DNA of 64,000 bases. Source: Pseudopyrenochaeta lycopersici (lineage: Eukaryota; Ascomycota; Dothideomycetes; Pleosporales; Pseudopyrenochaetaceae). The notes below the pieces were generated by a model, which saw only the letters and a list, made by a program, of their open reading frames with translations, was not told the DNA's origin and did no database searches. The stretch lies in the NCBI GenBank assembly GCA_003313425.1, contig NHZP01000030.1:124001-188000 (forward strand), read 5' to 3'. Of this stretch, positions 1-11,217 are shown piece by piece (the stretch's first letter is position 1; each line of letters begins with the position of its first letter). The translations under genes were made by a program, and so were the position numbers.

Positions 1-1141
1 CGCGTCTGTAGGTCGGCAGTTCCTTTAATATAGACCTGAATTGTACCTAATTTCCTTGTCTCTCTTTAATTCTGGCCAAAAATCTATCTGTCTTACCAGA
101 TTGTCCCAACCAAAAGCCCTTACCATCATGAACGCACCCACTGTAAACATGATCTCATTCCTCGGGCTCATTGCGTTCCTCTCCAGCATCATCGCCTTTT
201 CAAATCTACATCCGCCCTCCGAAGCTTAAATTTACTATGCGATGCCCAGCTATCATTAATTTTCTACTCTTCTGCAGCTCTCACTAAACCTGATTTCCAC
301 CCTCTTGCTGCATACCAATAGAATCGAGCAATCCTTGATGGTCATTTGTGACCCGTGGCTACAGTGGCATTGTACTATCTTATTAGATGAGCTGTATTTT
401 TGAATCGGGGTAAACGGATGATCAACTTGAAAGCGCTCCACCAGGAATGTTGGCCACATTTCACCGTTAAGACAACCATAAGACCATCGATCTCTCCCTG
501 GTGAGCAACACCGACTAGTGTAGCCTTTTTTCCATTGCCTCACTCATTCTCCACGACTAATTAATCACGAAAACACGGGGACAAGACGCTGAGGTGAAGA
601 TCTAAGACCAATCTTTCGGCTCTAGAGACTGTGCGTCTCAGTCGTCATTGATATTAGCCATGTATACACGGTGGCCTCATACATTACGACCCACAGGAGG
701 CTTTACAGGAGGTAGAAATTAGACTGATATACTTGATGCAGACCCACGGGTTTAAAAGTAACTTCATTTATGAAGCAGAGGTGCAGTTCGATGTTTACTT
801 CGAGTTGAGCTGACAGTCTGCACCCAGCCAATGATATCACTTCCGTACTCTACCATCGGTCATTCAAGCTGAACCATCTTTGCTTGATTGTGCTGGGAGA
901 TTACAAGATGCTGCGGCTCACTTGTTCCGTTTAGATTGTGGCTAAGCATGCACGTGGGCTTGCTTATGTCGCCACAATGACGCGGACTGGTGTTCGCATA
1001 GAGAGTTAGCTTATGAGCTCACCACCCCTCCATTGCCAGAGCGACAGCTTACATTGCGACAATACCTAATCACATCCGCTTTGTCCCACTATTGTATTTA
1101 TCAATCTTATATTTTCAGATCTCAAACCAAAGTTTTCCATT
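1..1141. other. Intergenic, no gene supported
   Basis: Only short overlapping frames occur on both strands, none with a recognisable motif or convincing splice partners. The last few hundred bases should hold the promoter and leader of the WW-domain gene that starts at 1142. Confidence 0.6.
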
Positions 1142-2184
1142 ATGGCGGAGTATGCGCCTCCTACGGTATGCAGATCGCATTCGGAACCTCGGAATGCGGC
1201 GCATCTAACACTTGACAGGGCCCTCCACCACCAAAGGTACCTGAGGGCTGTAAGCAACACCACCTACGACTTTCATCTAAGACACACACTGACCCGGTAT
1301 CTCAACCTGTAGGGAAGGCAGTATGGAACGAACAATACAGCGAATGGTTCTTCGTCAACATCTACACCAAGAAGTCGCAATGGGACAAGCCGACTGAACC
1401 CATCTACCCCCCTGGCGAAGACGCACCCCACGGCCCGCCACCCACATACCACGCGCCAGCACCAGGAGCTGTAGGCATCCAGCCTACAGGAGTGAGTGAA
1501 AAGTCAAACTTTAGTAGTAACAATCCGTATGCGACCAGTGGGCCTGGCGCAGTTGTTAGCGAAGACGAGAAGCTGGCCAGGAAGTTGCAAGAAGAGGAGG
1601 AAGCACGCGCAGGGAGGCCGTCAGGTGGTCATCGAGGGGCTGCCAACGATTTCTACAGTCAACCAGGCCAACCGCAACCAGGCCAGTACGGCGGTTACGG
1701 ACAACCGAGCCCAAGTCCCTATCCGCAACAAGGACAGGCACCGTATCAGGATACGAATACGCAGGACAAAGGCAAGAGCAAAGGTTTACTCGGAAAGTTG
1801 CTAGGAAAGGCCAGCGGTCATGGCTCGAGCTCATCAAATCCGTACCCTCATCAGCAACACGGATACGGGCAACCAGGATACGGGGCTGCACCCGGAGGAT
1901 ACTATGGCGGTGGATATCAGCAGCGACCGATGGGGTATGGCATGCCTGTAGGTGGGAGACGTCCAGGTGGCGGCGGCATGGGTCCTGGTGGTGCAATGGC
2001 TCTAGGAGCCGGCGGTGGTCTGCTAGGTGGCGCACTGCTGGGCTCTGCCATGGCTGATGCAGGAGATGGCGGCAACACGTACATTAATAACGACTATGGC
2101 GATGATGGCGGCGATTATGGAGGTGATGGTGGCGGAGACTTTGGTGGAGATGGTGGAGGTGATTTTGGCGGCGGAGACTTTTAG
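1142..2184 (+). CDS. WW-domain protein with Gly/Tyr/Gln-rich tail (WWM1-like)
   Basis: Exons 1142-1165, 1219-1249 and 1313-2184 encode 308 aa. Introns of 53 and 63 bases have GT-AG ends, and the second splits the first signature Trp codon. The WW domain spans residues about 16-45: Trp19, an aromatic centre WFFVN, Trp42 and Pro45, the pattern that binds proline-rich peptides. A short charged stretch with a run of Glu (residues 115-125 or so) follows, then a Q/P/Y/G-rich low-complexity region, a Gly/Leu/Ala-rich hydrophobic patch and an Asp/Gly/Phe repeat at the end. This architecture resembles yeast Wwm1, which interacts with metacaspase Mca1; that match is inference from layout. A GTG-started frame at 1492 is only the third exon. 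It lies 251 bases upstream of, and tandem to, the FAD oxidoreductase gene. Confidence 0.85.
2098..2181 (+). repeat. In-frame GGN-rich minisatellite
   Basis: Imperfect tandem units coding G-D-G-G-G-D-F / G-G-D-Y make up the last residues of the WW-domain protein. Slippage here would change the length of the acidic glycine tail without shifting the frame. Confidence 0.7.
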
Positions 2185-2435
2185 TCGGATACAGACGAAG
2201 CGGGACATGGTTCCAGTGTTATTTCTATGTACAGTAGTTCGGGTGGCCATCTCTAGATCGTTGTAGCAGTCAAACGCGCTTCCGTATGTCGAAAGGTCCT
2301 GCTGAGCCTCAACCCACCTATGACGTCGCTTGTATAAATCTTACCGAATCTCAAACTCTACTAAATCCTACAACGCCACAATTTCATCCCATCTCCACCT
2401 TCATGCTGAAAGTGACATCCATTCTGACAAAAATC

Positions 2436-3705
2436 ATGGAAGCTGAGCAGCAGAAACGTAACATCGTAATCATTGGTACCATATCTCCTCGTACTTCAAA
2501 TGCTCAGCGTTTCCGAGCTGACAAAGAAAGGTGGCGGCATCATTGGCTCGACAACAGCATATTTCCTTTCACAGCATAAAAGTTTCAACACAGCGAAAGA
2601 CACTATAACACTTTTAGAAGCTACGAAAATTGCAGGCGGCGCCTCGGGAAAAGCTGGGGGACTTCTAGCGCTATGGGCTTATCCGAGTTGTATTGTGCCG
2701 CTCAGCTATAAATTGCATCAAGAGCTAGCTGAAAAACATGGCGGCGCCGAACGATGGGGTTACCGCGCTGTACACTGTGGACAGATTGATATGTATGGCG
2801 TATTGTCGAAGGGCAAGGGGAAGAGTGACACCGCCGGCGATTCTTTGTCATTACAAAAGAGATCACAGAAGGCGATTGGATTATTGAGAGCTGCGGGAGT
2901 GCCCAAAGACTTGGATTGGATAGCGGCCGAAGGTATCAAGAGTTATGAAGAAATGGGGACGCCTTTGACTACGGCACAAGTACACCCTTATCAATTCACC
3001 ACGAGCATGGCGCAAATTGCAGAAGATAAAGGTGTCAACATTGTCTACGGCTCCGCTACCAGTATCGACCAGGAAAACGGCGCCGTGAAAAGTGTGACCT
3101 ACAAGGCCAAAGAGACCGGGGAAGAAAAATCAATTGCTGCAGACACTGTCATTCTTACAGCAGGTCCCTGGACAAAATCGGTATGGAAGCCAGCGCCCAT
3201 CTCCGCCCTGCGAGCGCACTCCGTCACAATCCGACCTTCGCAACCAGTCTCCGCCTACGCGCTATTCACCTCCATCGACCTCCCTCGCGGGAACAGCAGA
3301 AGAGGCGAAACTGTAACGCCAGAGATATACGCCCGGCCGAACAACGAAGTCTATGCGTGCGGCGAAGGCGACCAACTCATTCCGCTACCTACATCCACCG
3401 ACCTAGTACAAATCGACGATACGAGGTGTCAACAGATCATCGACCACGTCTCTTCTATCTCCGAGGAGCTGAGAGATGGCGAGGTTACTGCACGGCAGGC
3501 CTGTTACCTACCGAATGTGAGTAGAGGTGGCGGCCCATTGATCGGCGAAACGAGTGTGAAGGGTCTGTTGATGGGTGCGGGCCATACATGTTGGGGAATT
3601 CAGAATGCGCCAGCTACAGGCAAGTGTTTGAGCGAATTCGTCTGGGACGGTAAGGTGAGCAGCGCACAGATTGGGATTTTGGACCCCCGGAAGTTTGGGC
3701 TTTGA
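2436..3705 (+). CDS. FAD-dependent oxidoreductase, DAO superfamily (TDA3-like)
   Basis: Exons 2436-2475 and 2531-3705 join through a 55-base GT-AG intron to give 404 aa. Splicing restores the FAD-binding Rossmann motif near the N-terminus (NIVIIGGGIIGSTTAYFL), which the second exon alone lacks, so the ATG at 2436 is preferred over the one-exon frame that starts upstream of 2531. A second FAD-contacting segment, GGASGKAGGLLALWA, follows at about residues 45-60. The C-terminal part has the family's PLIGET...GHTCWGIQNAPATGK segment. The length and this signature resemble the fungal Tda3 group, reported in yeast to affect late endosome-to-Golgi traffic; the substrate is unknown. It converges on SEY1 downstream. 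Confidence 0.82.
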
Positions 3706-3997
3706 AGGCAGACTTGGTTCAGTTAGTTAGACTTCAATGGTAATTATGATCACCTTCGACTGCTATGCTTTCGTCTGACATTTGTCGTAAATTTGAAGCT
3801 TAATGTTTTTGTAAAGTTGTTGGCTCTGTATTCGTATTGGTCGAATATGCTGTCGAGGGAGAAGCGGGCATAGTTTAATCAATTCATCTGAATACTGGGC
3901 TTTCACGCTCCGTTTGAACTACATTTACAGAAACCACTTTTAATGGAAACGGTAGTTATAGTCATAAGTCCAAGTTTGAGATATTGTTTGCGGCACT

Positions 3998-4032
<35 letters not shown>

Positions 4033-4210
4033 GGAGCGTAACTCGTCAAAATAGTTTCCATTGTTACGCCGGAGCGTCCGGTCCTCTAGGATCTAGTATT
4101 ACTTTTCCACCATTTCCCCATTCCCAAGCGTCATCGATAACGTACACCCCACCCAAAACTTGCCCACCTAAGCTCAAGCCCTACCCAAACCCCTGACCCA
4201 TTCATTACCC
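3706..4210. other. Intergenic between convergent 3' ends
   Basis: AT-rich spacer with the 3' untranslated regions of the FAD oxidoreductase and SEY1. It contains the dinucleotide repeat listed separately and no gene. Confidence 0.7.
4001..4030. repeat. (AC)15 microsatellite
   Basis: Fifteen uninterrupted AC units in the spacer between two convergent genes. Such a tract is expected to be length-polymorphic between isolates. Confidence 0.95.
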
Positions 4211-7029
4211 TCAAATGTCGTCCAAATCATCTTCCTCGGCCCTCTTCTTCCCATCTCCATTCAACCTGTCCATCCTGACATCCTCATGTCTTGATGAATT
4301 ACGGCCGCTCATAGCTACTGCCTGCCTTCCAGTCTCAGAGTTCTCGAGGAAAGCGCGCAATCGCTCTTTACCGACCTCAAGACCTTGCTGGGAGGCCGCA
4401 TTGGCCATGCGCGCCATAGGGCCCCAGAGATTGAGTGTGTAGGTGACGTAAGCGCCAACACCCAGCAGAATGAGGAAGATGAAATACACTGGATTGCGTA
4501 GAACTGGCAAAAGAGCATTAGTAATTGAATTCACAACCAGAGAAACGAGGGGGACTTACCAGCTACTATCTCGTTCCAACCCAACGCCAATAACAAGCCG
4601 TAGAAGTACAACGGGACCTGAGTGATGCCACCAATAGCACTACGCTTGGCTTCGACATAGACACCGTCTGCTGTCTTCTTGAAGCGCACAAGGAGGTCGG
4701 CTTGCTTGGCGTCGGATAGAATGGTCATCTCTTCTTCTAAGCTCTTGCCCTCATCATCGTCCACACCGCCGATGGGCGTTAAATCGTCCTCATCAGCTGA
4801 AGAGACGGATGGTGGCGCATCGCCTATCCAGGCATCTAGTGGTGGAGGGGCAGAAGTTTTCGAGAGCTTGAAGCGTGCAAGGAGTGGAATGACGGTGATT
4901 GTTGACTCGCGGGCTTTCGTGTACAGGCCTTCGATGTCGTCGGTAGGCCGCCATATCCGCGGAACACCGGCTTCATCATACCGGAACTTGTCTTCAAAGT
5001 TTTCCCTCAACTTGAGCAGAATGTTGCCCTCCATGACCTCTTCGTCAATCTTGGCTCGGAGCACCGCCCACGACTTACGCCGTAACCTCCATAGACCGAC
5101 TTCCACTTCCTCAGGACTAGCATCAAAACTTTGCGCTCGATCTGTGAAGCGCTTCTCTGCGCCTGAAACGGTCTCTGTGAAAATGGCCCAGACACGGTCC
5201 CAAAGATCCTTCTCTGTAGGAGGTCGCTCACCATGCTCCGGCGCGCCAGAACCGCCTCGACCAGATCCGAGTTTGTTGAATTCGAGGCCGATAGATTCGT
5301 CCAGCCGTGACCGGACCCAGCGCTCTACCCTTGTAGCTAGACGCCTCATCTCCTCTCTGCGGAGACGAGACGAGACATCGTCTAGCTCCTTCTTGTAGAT
5401 CTTCAACTCGTGAGTGTACCCACTCCACTCAGCGCCTCCAATGGCGATTGACTTTGCGTCCTCCTCGAATTTTGAAAGCGCCTTCTGCTTCTCCGAGTCA
5501 ACAATTTGAGCAAAGTCGTATGATGCGCCCTTCTTCTGGCCATTCTTGACCGCGGCACTAACGGCATTGCTGAAACTCTCAACACCAGATTTATGGGCAG
5601 CGGTAAGCTGTTTCTGAAAGAGAGCCTTGAGCCTTGTGTCAATCTTGGACTCGAGCTCTGCCTGCTTCCGCTTGTAGACCCCCTTATGGTACCGGCTTGC
5701 GCTCGTTTCAAAGTCTTTGAAAACCTTTGACCTTGCAGCATTCATCGCAAGGCCGAGACCTGCAATGACCAATAGCTTTCCGATCTTTGCATCCTCCGCC
5801 TGCTGGTCCTCCAAAGGTGAGATCTTCTCGTCGAATGCCACCAAGACCTCCCTTGAGATCTCGTCACACCTGAACTGTGCCAAAAGCTCCTGTTGCGTTG
5901 GCAGATCCAAATCTTTGTTGTTCACAATCTGATCCCAAATACCCTCTGCGTATACAGGGAAGCCATCTGCAGGTATCCGTCGGTGGTACTGTGGCAGGAA
6001 TATGGGCGCATTCGACTCGTCAATGAGGCCACTCTTCCTGGGATCGTTGTATCCTTCCTTGAAACGCAGGCTCAGTTTGTTGACTGCCTCCTCAAACTTC
6101 TCCGGCTGGAGGATCTTGTGTGGTAATGCGACGAAAGCGAAGTCGAAGTAGTCTTCTATGCGCGAGTTTTCGAGCCCGCTAGGTTTCGAGATTGTTGACC
6201 ATAGTTTGGATAGGTCTTGTAGGAGGGTGTTCTGTAGATTCATGAGGGGCGTCGTTCCGAGGTGGTCGCGAATAACGAAGAATAGGAGGGATTTGGGGAT
6301 AGTTCTGTATGGCCGTCAGCAGTGGTTTGAGTCGAGGATGCCGGCCATGCGTACTTGCTGTCCTTGACAAACAATTGCAGGTTGACCTCGAACACTGTCT
6401 TGAGCAGGCCCATATTTGCGCCCTGGTACAAGCCAACCTGGTGTTCCCAAATGTTGACAATCAGGACCTCGCTCGTGGCAAGCGCAAACAAGGCGCTCTT
6501 CCGCTCAAAGTCTTGGTCTTCTCCGCGCTCCCTGCCGTCGGTGCCTTCCACATCCATGACGAGGATGTTTTCCGCCATGCCCGAACCGCCTTCCTCGCGC
6601 TTGTTCTTGCTCATCCATATTCCCTTTGTTGTCTGACGGCGCTCCTGCTCTGACATGACACCAAACTGGGTGCCAAAGAGGTAGTTGAGGAGGGTGGATT
6701 TGCCGGTAGATTGCGAGCCAAAGACGGATATGAGGTGGTAGTTGAAGCCGGCAGGGATGACTTTCTCAATGTTGAGGTACGTGGAGATATTCGGGCTGCA
6801 TTGCGCGTGCACATTAGCATTCTGCACCCGGGAGCTGCGGCCTGCAACAGGAAGAGACGTACTTGAACACCTTGTCCTCGTCAATAACCTGGACGCCATG
6901 CTCGTAAGCCTCCCGAGAGGCATTCTCGCCAACGCCGGGGAAATGCGAATTCATGACCGAGGGCGCGGTAGGATGTCGAACATTGCCAGGACGGTTGTGC
7001 CCGTTAACCTGCAACAGTTGTTCGGCCAT
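4211..7029 (-). CDS. SEY1: Sey1/RHD3 dynamin-like GTPase for ER membrane fusion
   Basis: Four exons on the minus strand (7029-6863, 6795-6355, 6304-4560, 4503-4211) give 881 aa, the usual Sey1 size. The GTPase domain shows the P-loop GSQSTGKST (residues 82-90), the G2 region TTKGIW, the switch [19 protein letters not shown] starting at Asp137 and the family's FFVIRD motif (211-216). A long helical middle region follows. Near the C-terminus two closely spaced hydrophobic segments, separated by the last intron (4504-4559), form the ER hairpin anchor, followed by a short acidic cytosolic tail. Sey1 is the fungal functional counterpart of atlastin and fuses ER tubules. Correct splicing of intron 1 (67 bases) yields the conserved FNPN junction. 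Confidence 0.96.
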
Positions 7030-7523
7030 GGTTTTGCAGTCCAGCCGCGGGCAGCTGCACGTGGTGCGGGAAGAATAATGGCGTACCGGTATTAGGGGTT
7101 GAAAGGTGGCCGTTGATGTCACAGGCCGACCGACGATGGCGCGCCCCGACCTCATTCGCTGCTGCGGCTTCGCTTAGCGGAGGCATGGTAGTTGCTGCCG
7201 TGCAGATGACGGTCTAGACACATCATTCACCCTGTTTGTTCCACGCTTCACCGAATCTCCAGGACACCAGATGACGCGTGCCGTTGTCCCGTGAGAACTA
7301 TCAGTTCGGAATCGTGCGTTGCCTGATCGAAGCCAGCTGCAGGCCTTGGCATCTGCCTGTCGAGCCCTGAACCACGTTCACAACACGGGAAGGGACACTA
7401 CCATTCAGGTCCCGCAAAGCTTGTTGTCGCCTACTATGCAGACAGTACAACTGTGTAGTGAATATTAAGAGCTACTAACACATGTTAAATCCCACATCTC
7501 CTATTTGTCCTTGATCCGCCCCC
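7030..7523. other. Intergenic, SEY1 promoter side
   Basis: No gene seen. It holds the SEY1 upstream region and the 3' flank of the next minus-strand gene. Confidence 0.6.
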
Positions 7524-8201
7524 TCAGAACTTCCGGTACCCTTTATCTCCACTAACCATATCCCTACTTATTTTACTAACCTCCTCACTGTTCCTTACCC
7601 ACGCCGAACTTGCATCCACCAACTGTCCCGTGCCAAATTTGCCCTTGCACCATTCCAGTACTCTCGCCAACTCTTTCCTGATGTCTTCTTCGATTTTCTC
7701 CTCGTCGCCATTCAATCTTTGGCCTTTCTTCTTCCGAAAGTTTTCCACGTCATCAATAAGCCTTCTCGGATGCTCCTCTCCATACACGTAAGAAACAAGT
7801 GATTTAGCAAACCCTTTCCCTCCCTGCACCTCTTGGGCTGTCTTTTCATGCAGCTTTTGCCCTTCCTTTCTCTTCTTTGGGGCGAAGCCTTCACATGCAT
7901 CCACCACGTCTTCAATCCATGCTCTTGCGTTGTTGAAATCGCCTTCAGCTCGATGCAAGATCCCATGCAACAGCATACCTTCCACTGCAGGTGGTGCTTG
8001 CATATGCCGCACTAAGAAGTGAGCAGAGGGCAAGTCGGCGTTAAGAATGTGAAGTAGGGCTTCGAGCGCAGGGTGAACATGTAGGTCCGCGATTATTGCG
8101 GTCAGTACTTCATCTTGTGCTTTGTTGGGTGGGTGCACAGGCTTTGTTTTCGCTAGGAGCTGGTCTGATATTGAGTCCAAAGTATGAGGGCGGTCTGGCA
8201 T
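7524..8201 (-). CDS. Conserved hypothetical protein, 225 aa
   Basis: Single exon with an ATG start and TGA stop. I do not recognise a named family. The protein is soluble and helical, without a signal peptide or membrane segment. Its core holds a HGILHR-EGDF-NARAW segment (residues about 78-92), a pattern of the kind seen in conserved but uncharacterised proteins. It is followed by a Lys/Glu-rich charged stretch (KKRKEGQKLHEKTAQE) and a C-terminal charged helix. An N-terminal helix-rich part (residues 20-75) contains several LHxHPALEALLHIL-like amphipathic turns. The coding-like composition and uninterrupted length argue that it is real. The neighbours, SEY1 and RCF2, share its strand but not obviously its job. 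Confidence 0.7.
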   Translation of the reverse strand: MPDRPHTLDSISDQLLAKTKPVHPPNKAQDEVLTAIIADLHVHPALEALLHILNADLPSAHFLVRHMQAPPAVEGMLLHGILHRAEGDFNNARAWIEDVVDACEGFAPKKRKEGQKLHEKTAQEVQGGKGFAKSLVSYVYGEEHPRRLIDDVENFRKKKGQRLNGDEEKIEEDIRKELARVLEWCKGKFGTGQLVDASSAWVRNSEEVSKISRDMVSGDKGYRKF

Positions 8202-8817
8202 GGCGATGGTATCTGAGACAAGTTAGTTCTAGAAAGTTCACCAGATTGTGCTTTTGCATAAGAAATCACCAATATTTGAAGTTCAAAATAGTTCATTTGC
8301 TTCACAAAAGCAGGTGACTTCCATGATAAGTTGACTTGCCTGCGCAGCGTGCAATGGAGACGTCATCATGGACCCTGAAAGGCCAGTGCTAACTATTCAA
8401 ATTATACAAAATAGCACTGTTGACCGCAATTTTATTTTGTGCCTGCAATTGATTATTCTTCAATAGATTGATGAAGCTGAGAACGCCAATATAGTAGACT
8501 TGAAAGTGGATTGTGGCCCAATTGGAGATTGTGAGCATGATAAACTACATGGAGAAGCGTTATCAAAGGGCCTGGCCCTGCTTACAACATCCCTCAATTT
8601 TGTTGTGTAACCGATAAAGAGTAGTAGTACAGAATTGGAAATTCGTAGATACATCAAGAAGTTGCATCAATTGATGCCTCCAAACGCCAGAAAATGATAA
8701 TAAGCCAGTCGAAAAAGAGACAATGAGACGGCTGCAAGGATCAATTATGCTCATAAGCATTTTAAGTATTCGAAGTGTAGGGTGGTGAGTTGATCGAGTC
8801 CGTGGAATCCGGAAAAT
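8202..8817. other. Intergenic, no gene supported
   Basis: AT-rich spacer between the 225-aa gene's start and the RCF2 stop. Short frames on both strands start mainly at non-ATG codons and carry no motif. Confidence 0.6.
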
Positions 8818-9839
8818 TTACGATTGAGTCTCCTTCGTAGCCTTCTGTTCGTGCCGCTTAGCCTTAGCCTCGCGCTCCTTTATGCGCTCTTCTTCGGCCT
8901 CAACCATCTCTGTCATGCAAAGTCAGCGAATTGTTTTCCAAAAGTGGCGGATCTCCTTGTCAAGGCGTATGCACATGTGTTTGGTGGTGACAAAGCATCA
9001 CTCATGCTTGCACCCCACCAAAAGTTCACGTAGCTGCCCACAAAAATAGAACAATTGTCATGGGTGTTAACGTACCTCTCCACTGATCCTCTCCAGCATA
9101 TCTCTCGTGATGGATCCGCTTCTCAATGAGATGCTTGTGCTCGGGATCGTTAGGATCCAATACCTGGATCGTCTCCCACCTTCCCTTGCCTTTCGCTGCA
9201 TCATTGCCCTCAATCGCAAAGCTCGTCAACAATGCAGCGAGCGTGGCACCTTGCGCATACATACGTGCCTGCACCAGCTTTTGTGATCCGCTCAAGTAGC
9301 GGTTGCGGTTGACCATTGTCCATGAGCCGGCCATGGAGGCGATCCAGAAGCCGAATAGGAGCGGGTAGCGGTTCTCTTGTGCCCATTCTTTCGAGCGTTG
9401 AAATACAGTCTTGTTGGATTCGAGGAGGGCTTCACGTTCGCGTTCACGCTCAACTTGTCGCTTCTTCTCGGGTGTGTGTTCGATGTCGTAGGCGGCGGAG
9501 GCTCGGTCGGCGGCGATAACGGCTGATGAAAATGTTACCCCAAGCTACTAGATAGTTGTTTGACTCTTTTAGAGTATGTGAGATAGGCATACCGATAAAT
9601 GTTCCTGTTGAAGCAACAAGGAAGGCTCGGAACGGCACCGTGAGCGCTCGAAATGAAGCATATCGTCGAGTCGCAGCCATGACACCCACGGCACCAACCG
9701 CTGTACCGACGATACCGCCTATAGTTCCGCCCTTGACTGTCGCACTATCACTCCATCAGCTCTTCGCTCTCAACGCTGCACTGTGATGGCCGACTCACTT
9801 GTAATGCGCCTGCTCCTCTTCCTTGGTAAGGACCTTCAT
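8818..9839 (-). CDS. RCF2: Respiratory supercomplex factor 2 homologue (HIG1 domain)
   Basis: Four exons (9839-9799, 9744-9593, 9522-9076, 8909-8818) give 243 aa against 224 in yeast. The N-terminus MKVLTKEEEQAHYNATVKGG matches the opening of yeast Rcf2 closely. A glycine/alanine-rich first membrane segment follows, then an ATRRY-SFR segment. The C-terminal half carries a HIG1-type double hairpin: FGFWIASMAGSWTMVNRNRYLSGSQKLVQARMYAQ (split here by function, not by intron) and a second hydrophobic stretch. A charged C-terminal helix rich in Glu, Arg and Lys ends the protein. Rcf2 sits in the inner mitochondrial membrane and links or tunes complexes III and IV. Introns are 54, 70 and 166 bases; the last exon encodes only the charged tail. 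Confidence 0.92.
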
Positions 9840-11217
9840 TTTGACTTATGCTGAAACTCTCAAAATGCCGAATGTAGGTTATAGGTGGATTGCGAAAGCT
9901 CTCTGTGGCTGGAAAAGAACACAAGGTAGTGTGCGGATTGTGTGGGTATGGTAGGAACCCTCGGAGCTGGCAGACGCACCTTATTATAAAAGATAACGCG
10001 CTCAAAAACTACACCATGGTGACGTCGCCGAACTTCCGGCGCCGCTAGTGGAGCATTTGCGGGTGATGAGGTAAGTTCTTCGGCAGACCCCGTCTAGACA
10101 AACCACGAAATCTCTCCGGATCAGTCCACCAAGACCTGATCATATGAATTATTCCTATTAGTCCCATGGCACATATTTCGGAGTCTAGGTAGTTTCTGGC
10201 CAGTAATAATAGGTGCAATACTATCCCATTGTCTTGCCCTTCCAGTCTGCGATCCAACCTGAACACATGAGGCCCTTGCAGGCGATCCCATAATTAAAAA
10301 TGCTGCTTCTCCAAGGAGATCCTCACCCGCACGAACTCCCCATCCCTGAGATTCTTCATGTCGCCGCTAAGTAAGCCGAGCTGTCAGCACGCGCTCCGAT
10401 TTCTTCCTCTCTCGGCAAGACATCCCATGTCGCGCATTGTTCGGGACACCTTTGGAACGCCGAAGCGGCATCTTTGTACTTGCCGATCGCCGCTGGTGTC
10501 GCAACGTATTCAAATGACAACGAATTCCACGGCAAGAGATGCTCCAGCCTCTTCGATAGTTCTGAACTTCTCGAAACAGGTCCGTCGTGCACAATATGAC
10601 CATTTTGCCTTGACCAACACAGAGAAACGTGGTCCCGAACTTGACCGAATTGTCACCGAAACCCGCGCCATCTCCAGCTTTCTCCGAAGCTCGTGAGTAA
10701 ATCCTTCAACATCAAGTTATCACAACAAAAATGAGATTACAACGTAATTCACAATCAGCAGCAGGATGCGATTAATGACCCAGGATGTAATTACTTTATC
10801 TGAAAAATGCTCAAGCCCCGGGAATCCCTATAATCAGCTGTATTATCATTTTCGGTCGGTGTGCTTTGTGAGCAGGATGATTAGCTAGAGACATTCCAGT
10901 TTCCATCGTGCACCACATCATCTCGAGCTGGTTGTCACGCTCATCCTCCCAAGTCTTCAAAGACTGATGGAAATGCCGTGATAAACAAAAAGAAACATGT
11001 TGAAGATAGCTCTGTCCAGGAAGCGATGCCTCCCAATTGACCATCATGAGATGCATGATTTCAGTCTCCAGCCAACGCGTTTGACAATCTTTTTGACATG
11101 GATTTATTTCAGGGCATATTCACGATACCTTCTTCGAAATCGGGAACGAGCGGTTCAGTGGCTGACGATACCCAAGCGTGTGTAGCTGGGCGACATATAC
11201 GATCGCCAATATAGCAT
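9840..11217. other. Intergenic, no gene supported
   Basis: Contains the RCF2 promoter and the 3' flank of the Puf gene. A 112-aa plus-strand frame at 10358-10696 and opposing 78-aa frames overlap each other with no recognisable domain. I see nothing else firm. Confidence 0.55.

Noticed and set aside
8916..9012. C/D-box snoRNA-like element in the last RCF2 intron (GTGATGC, CTGA and a 5-base closing stem)
   Set aside because: The C box is off consensus, and the supposed D box CTGAC sits exactly where the branch site belongs, 14 bases before the acceptor. The closing stem would overlap the splice site.
10358..10696. 112-aa plus-strand ORF
   Set aside because: Starts with ATG but overlaps opposing frames of similar length and shows no domain or splice support.
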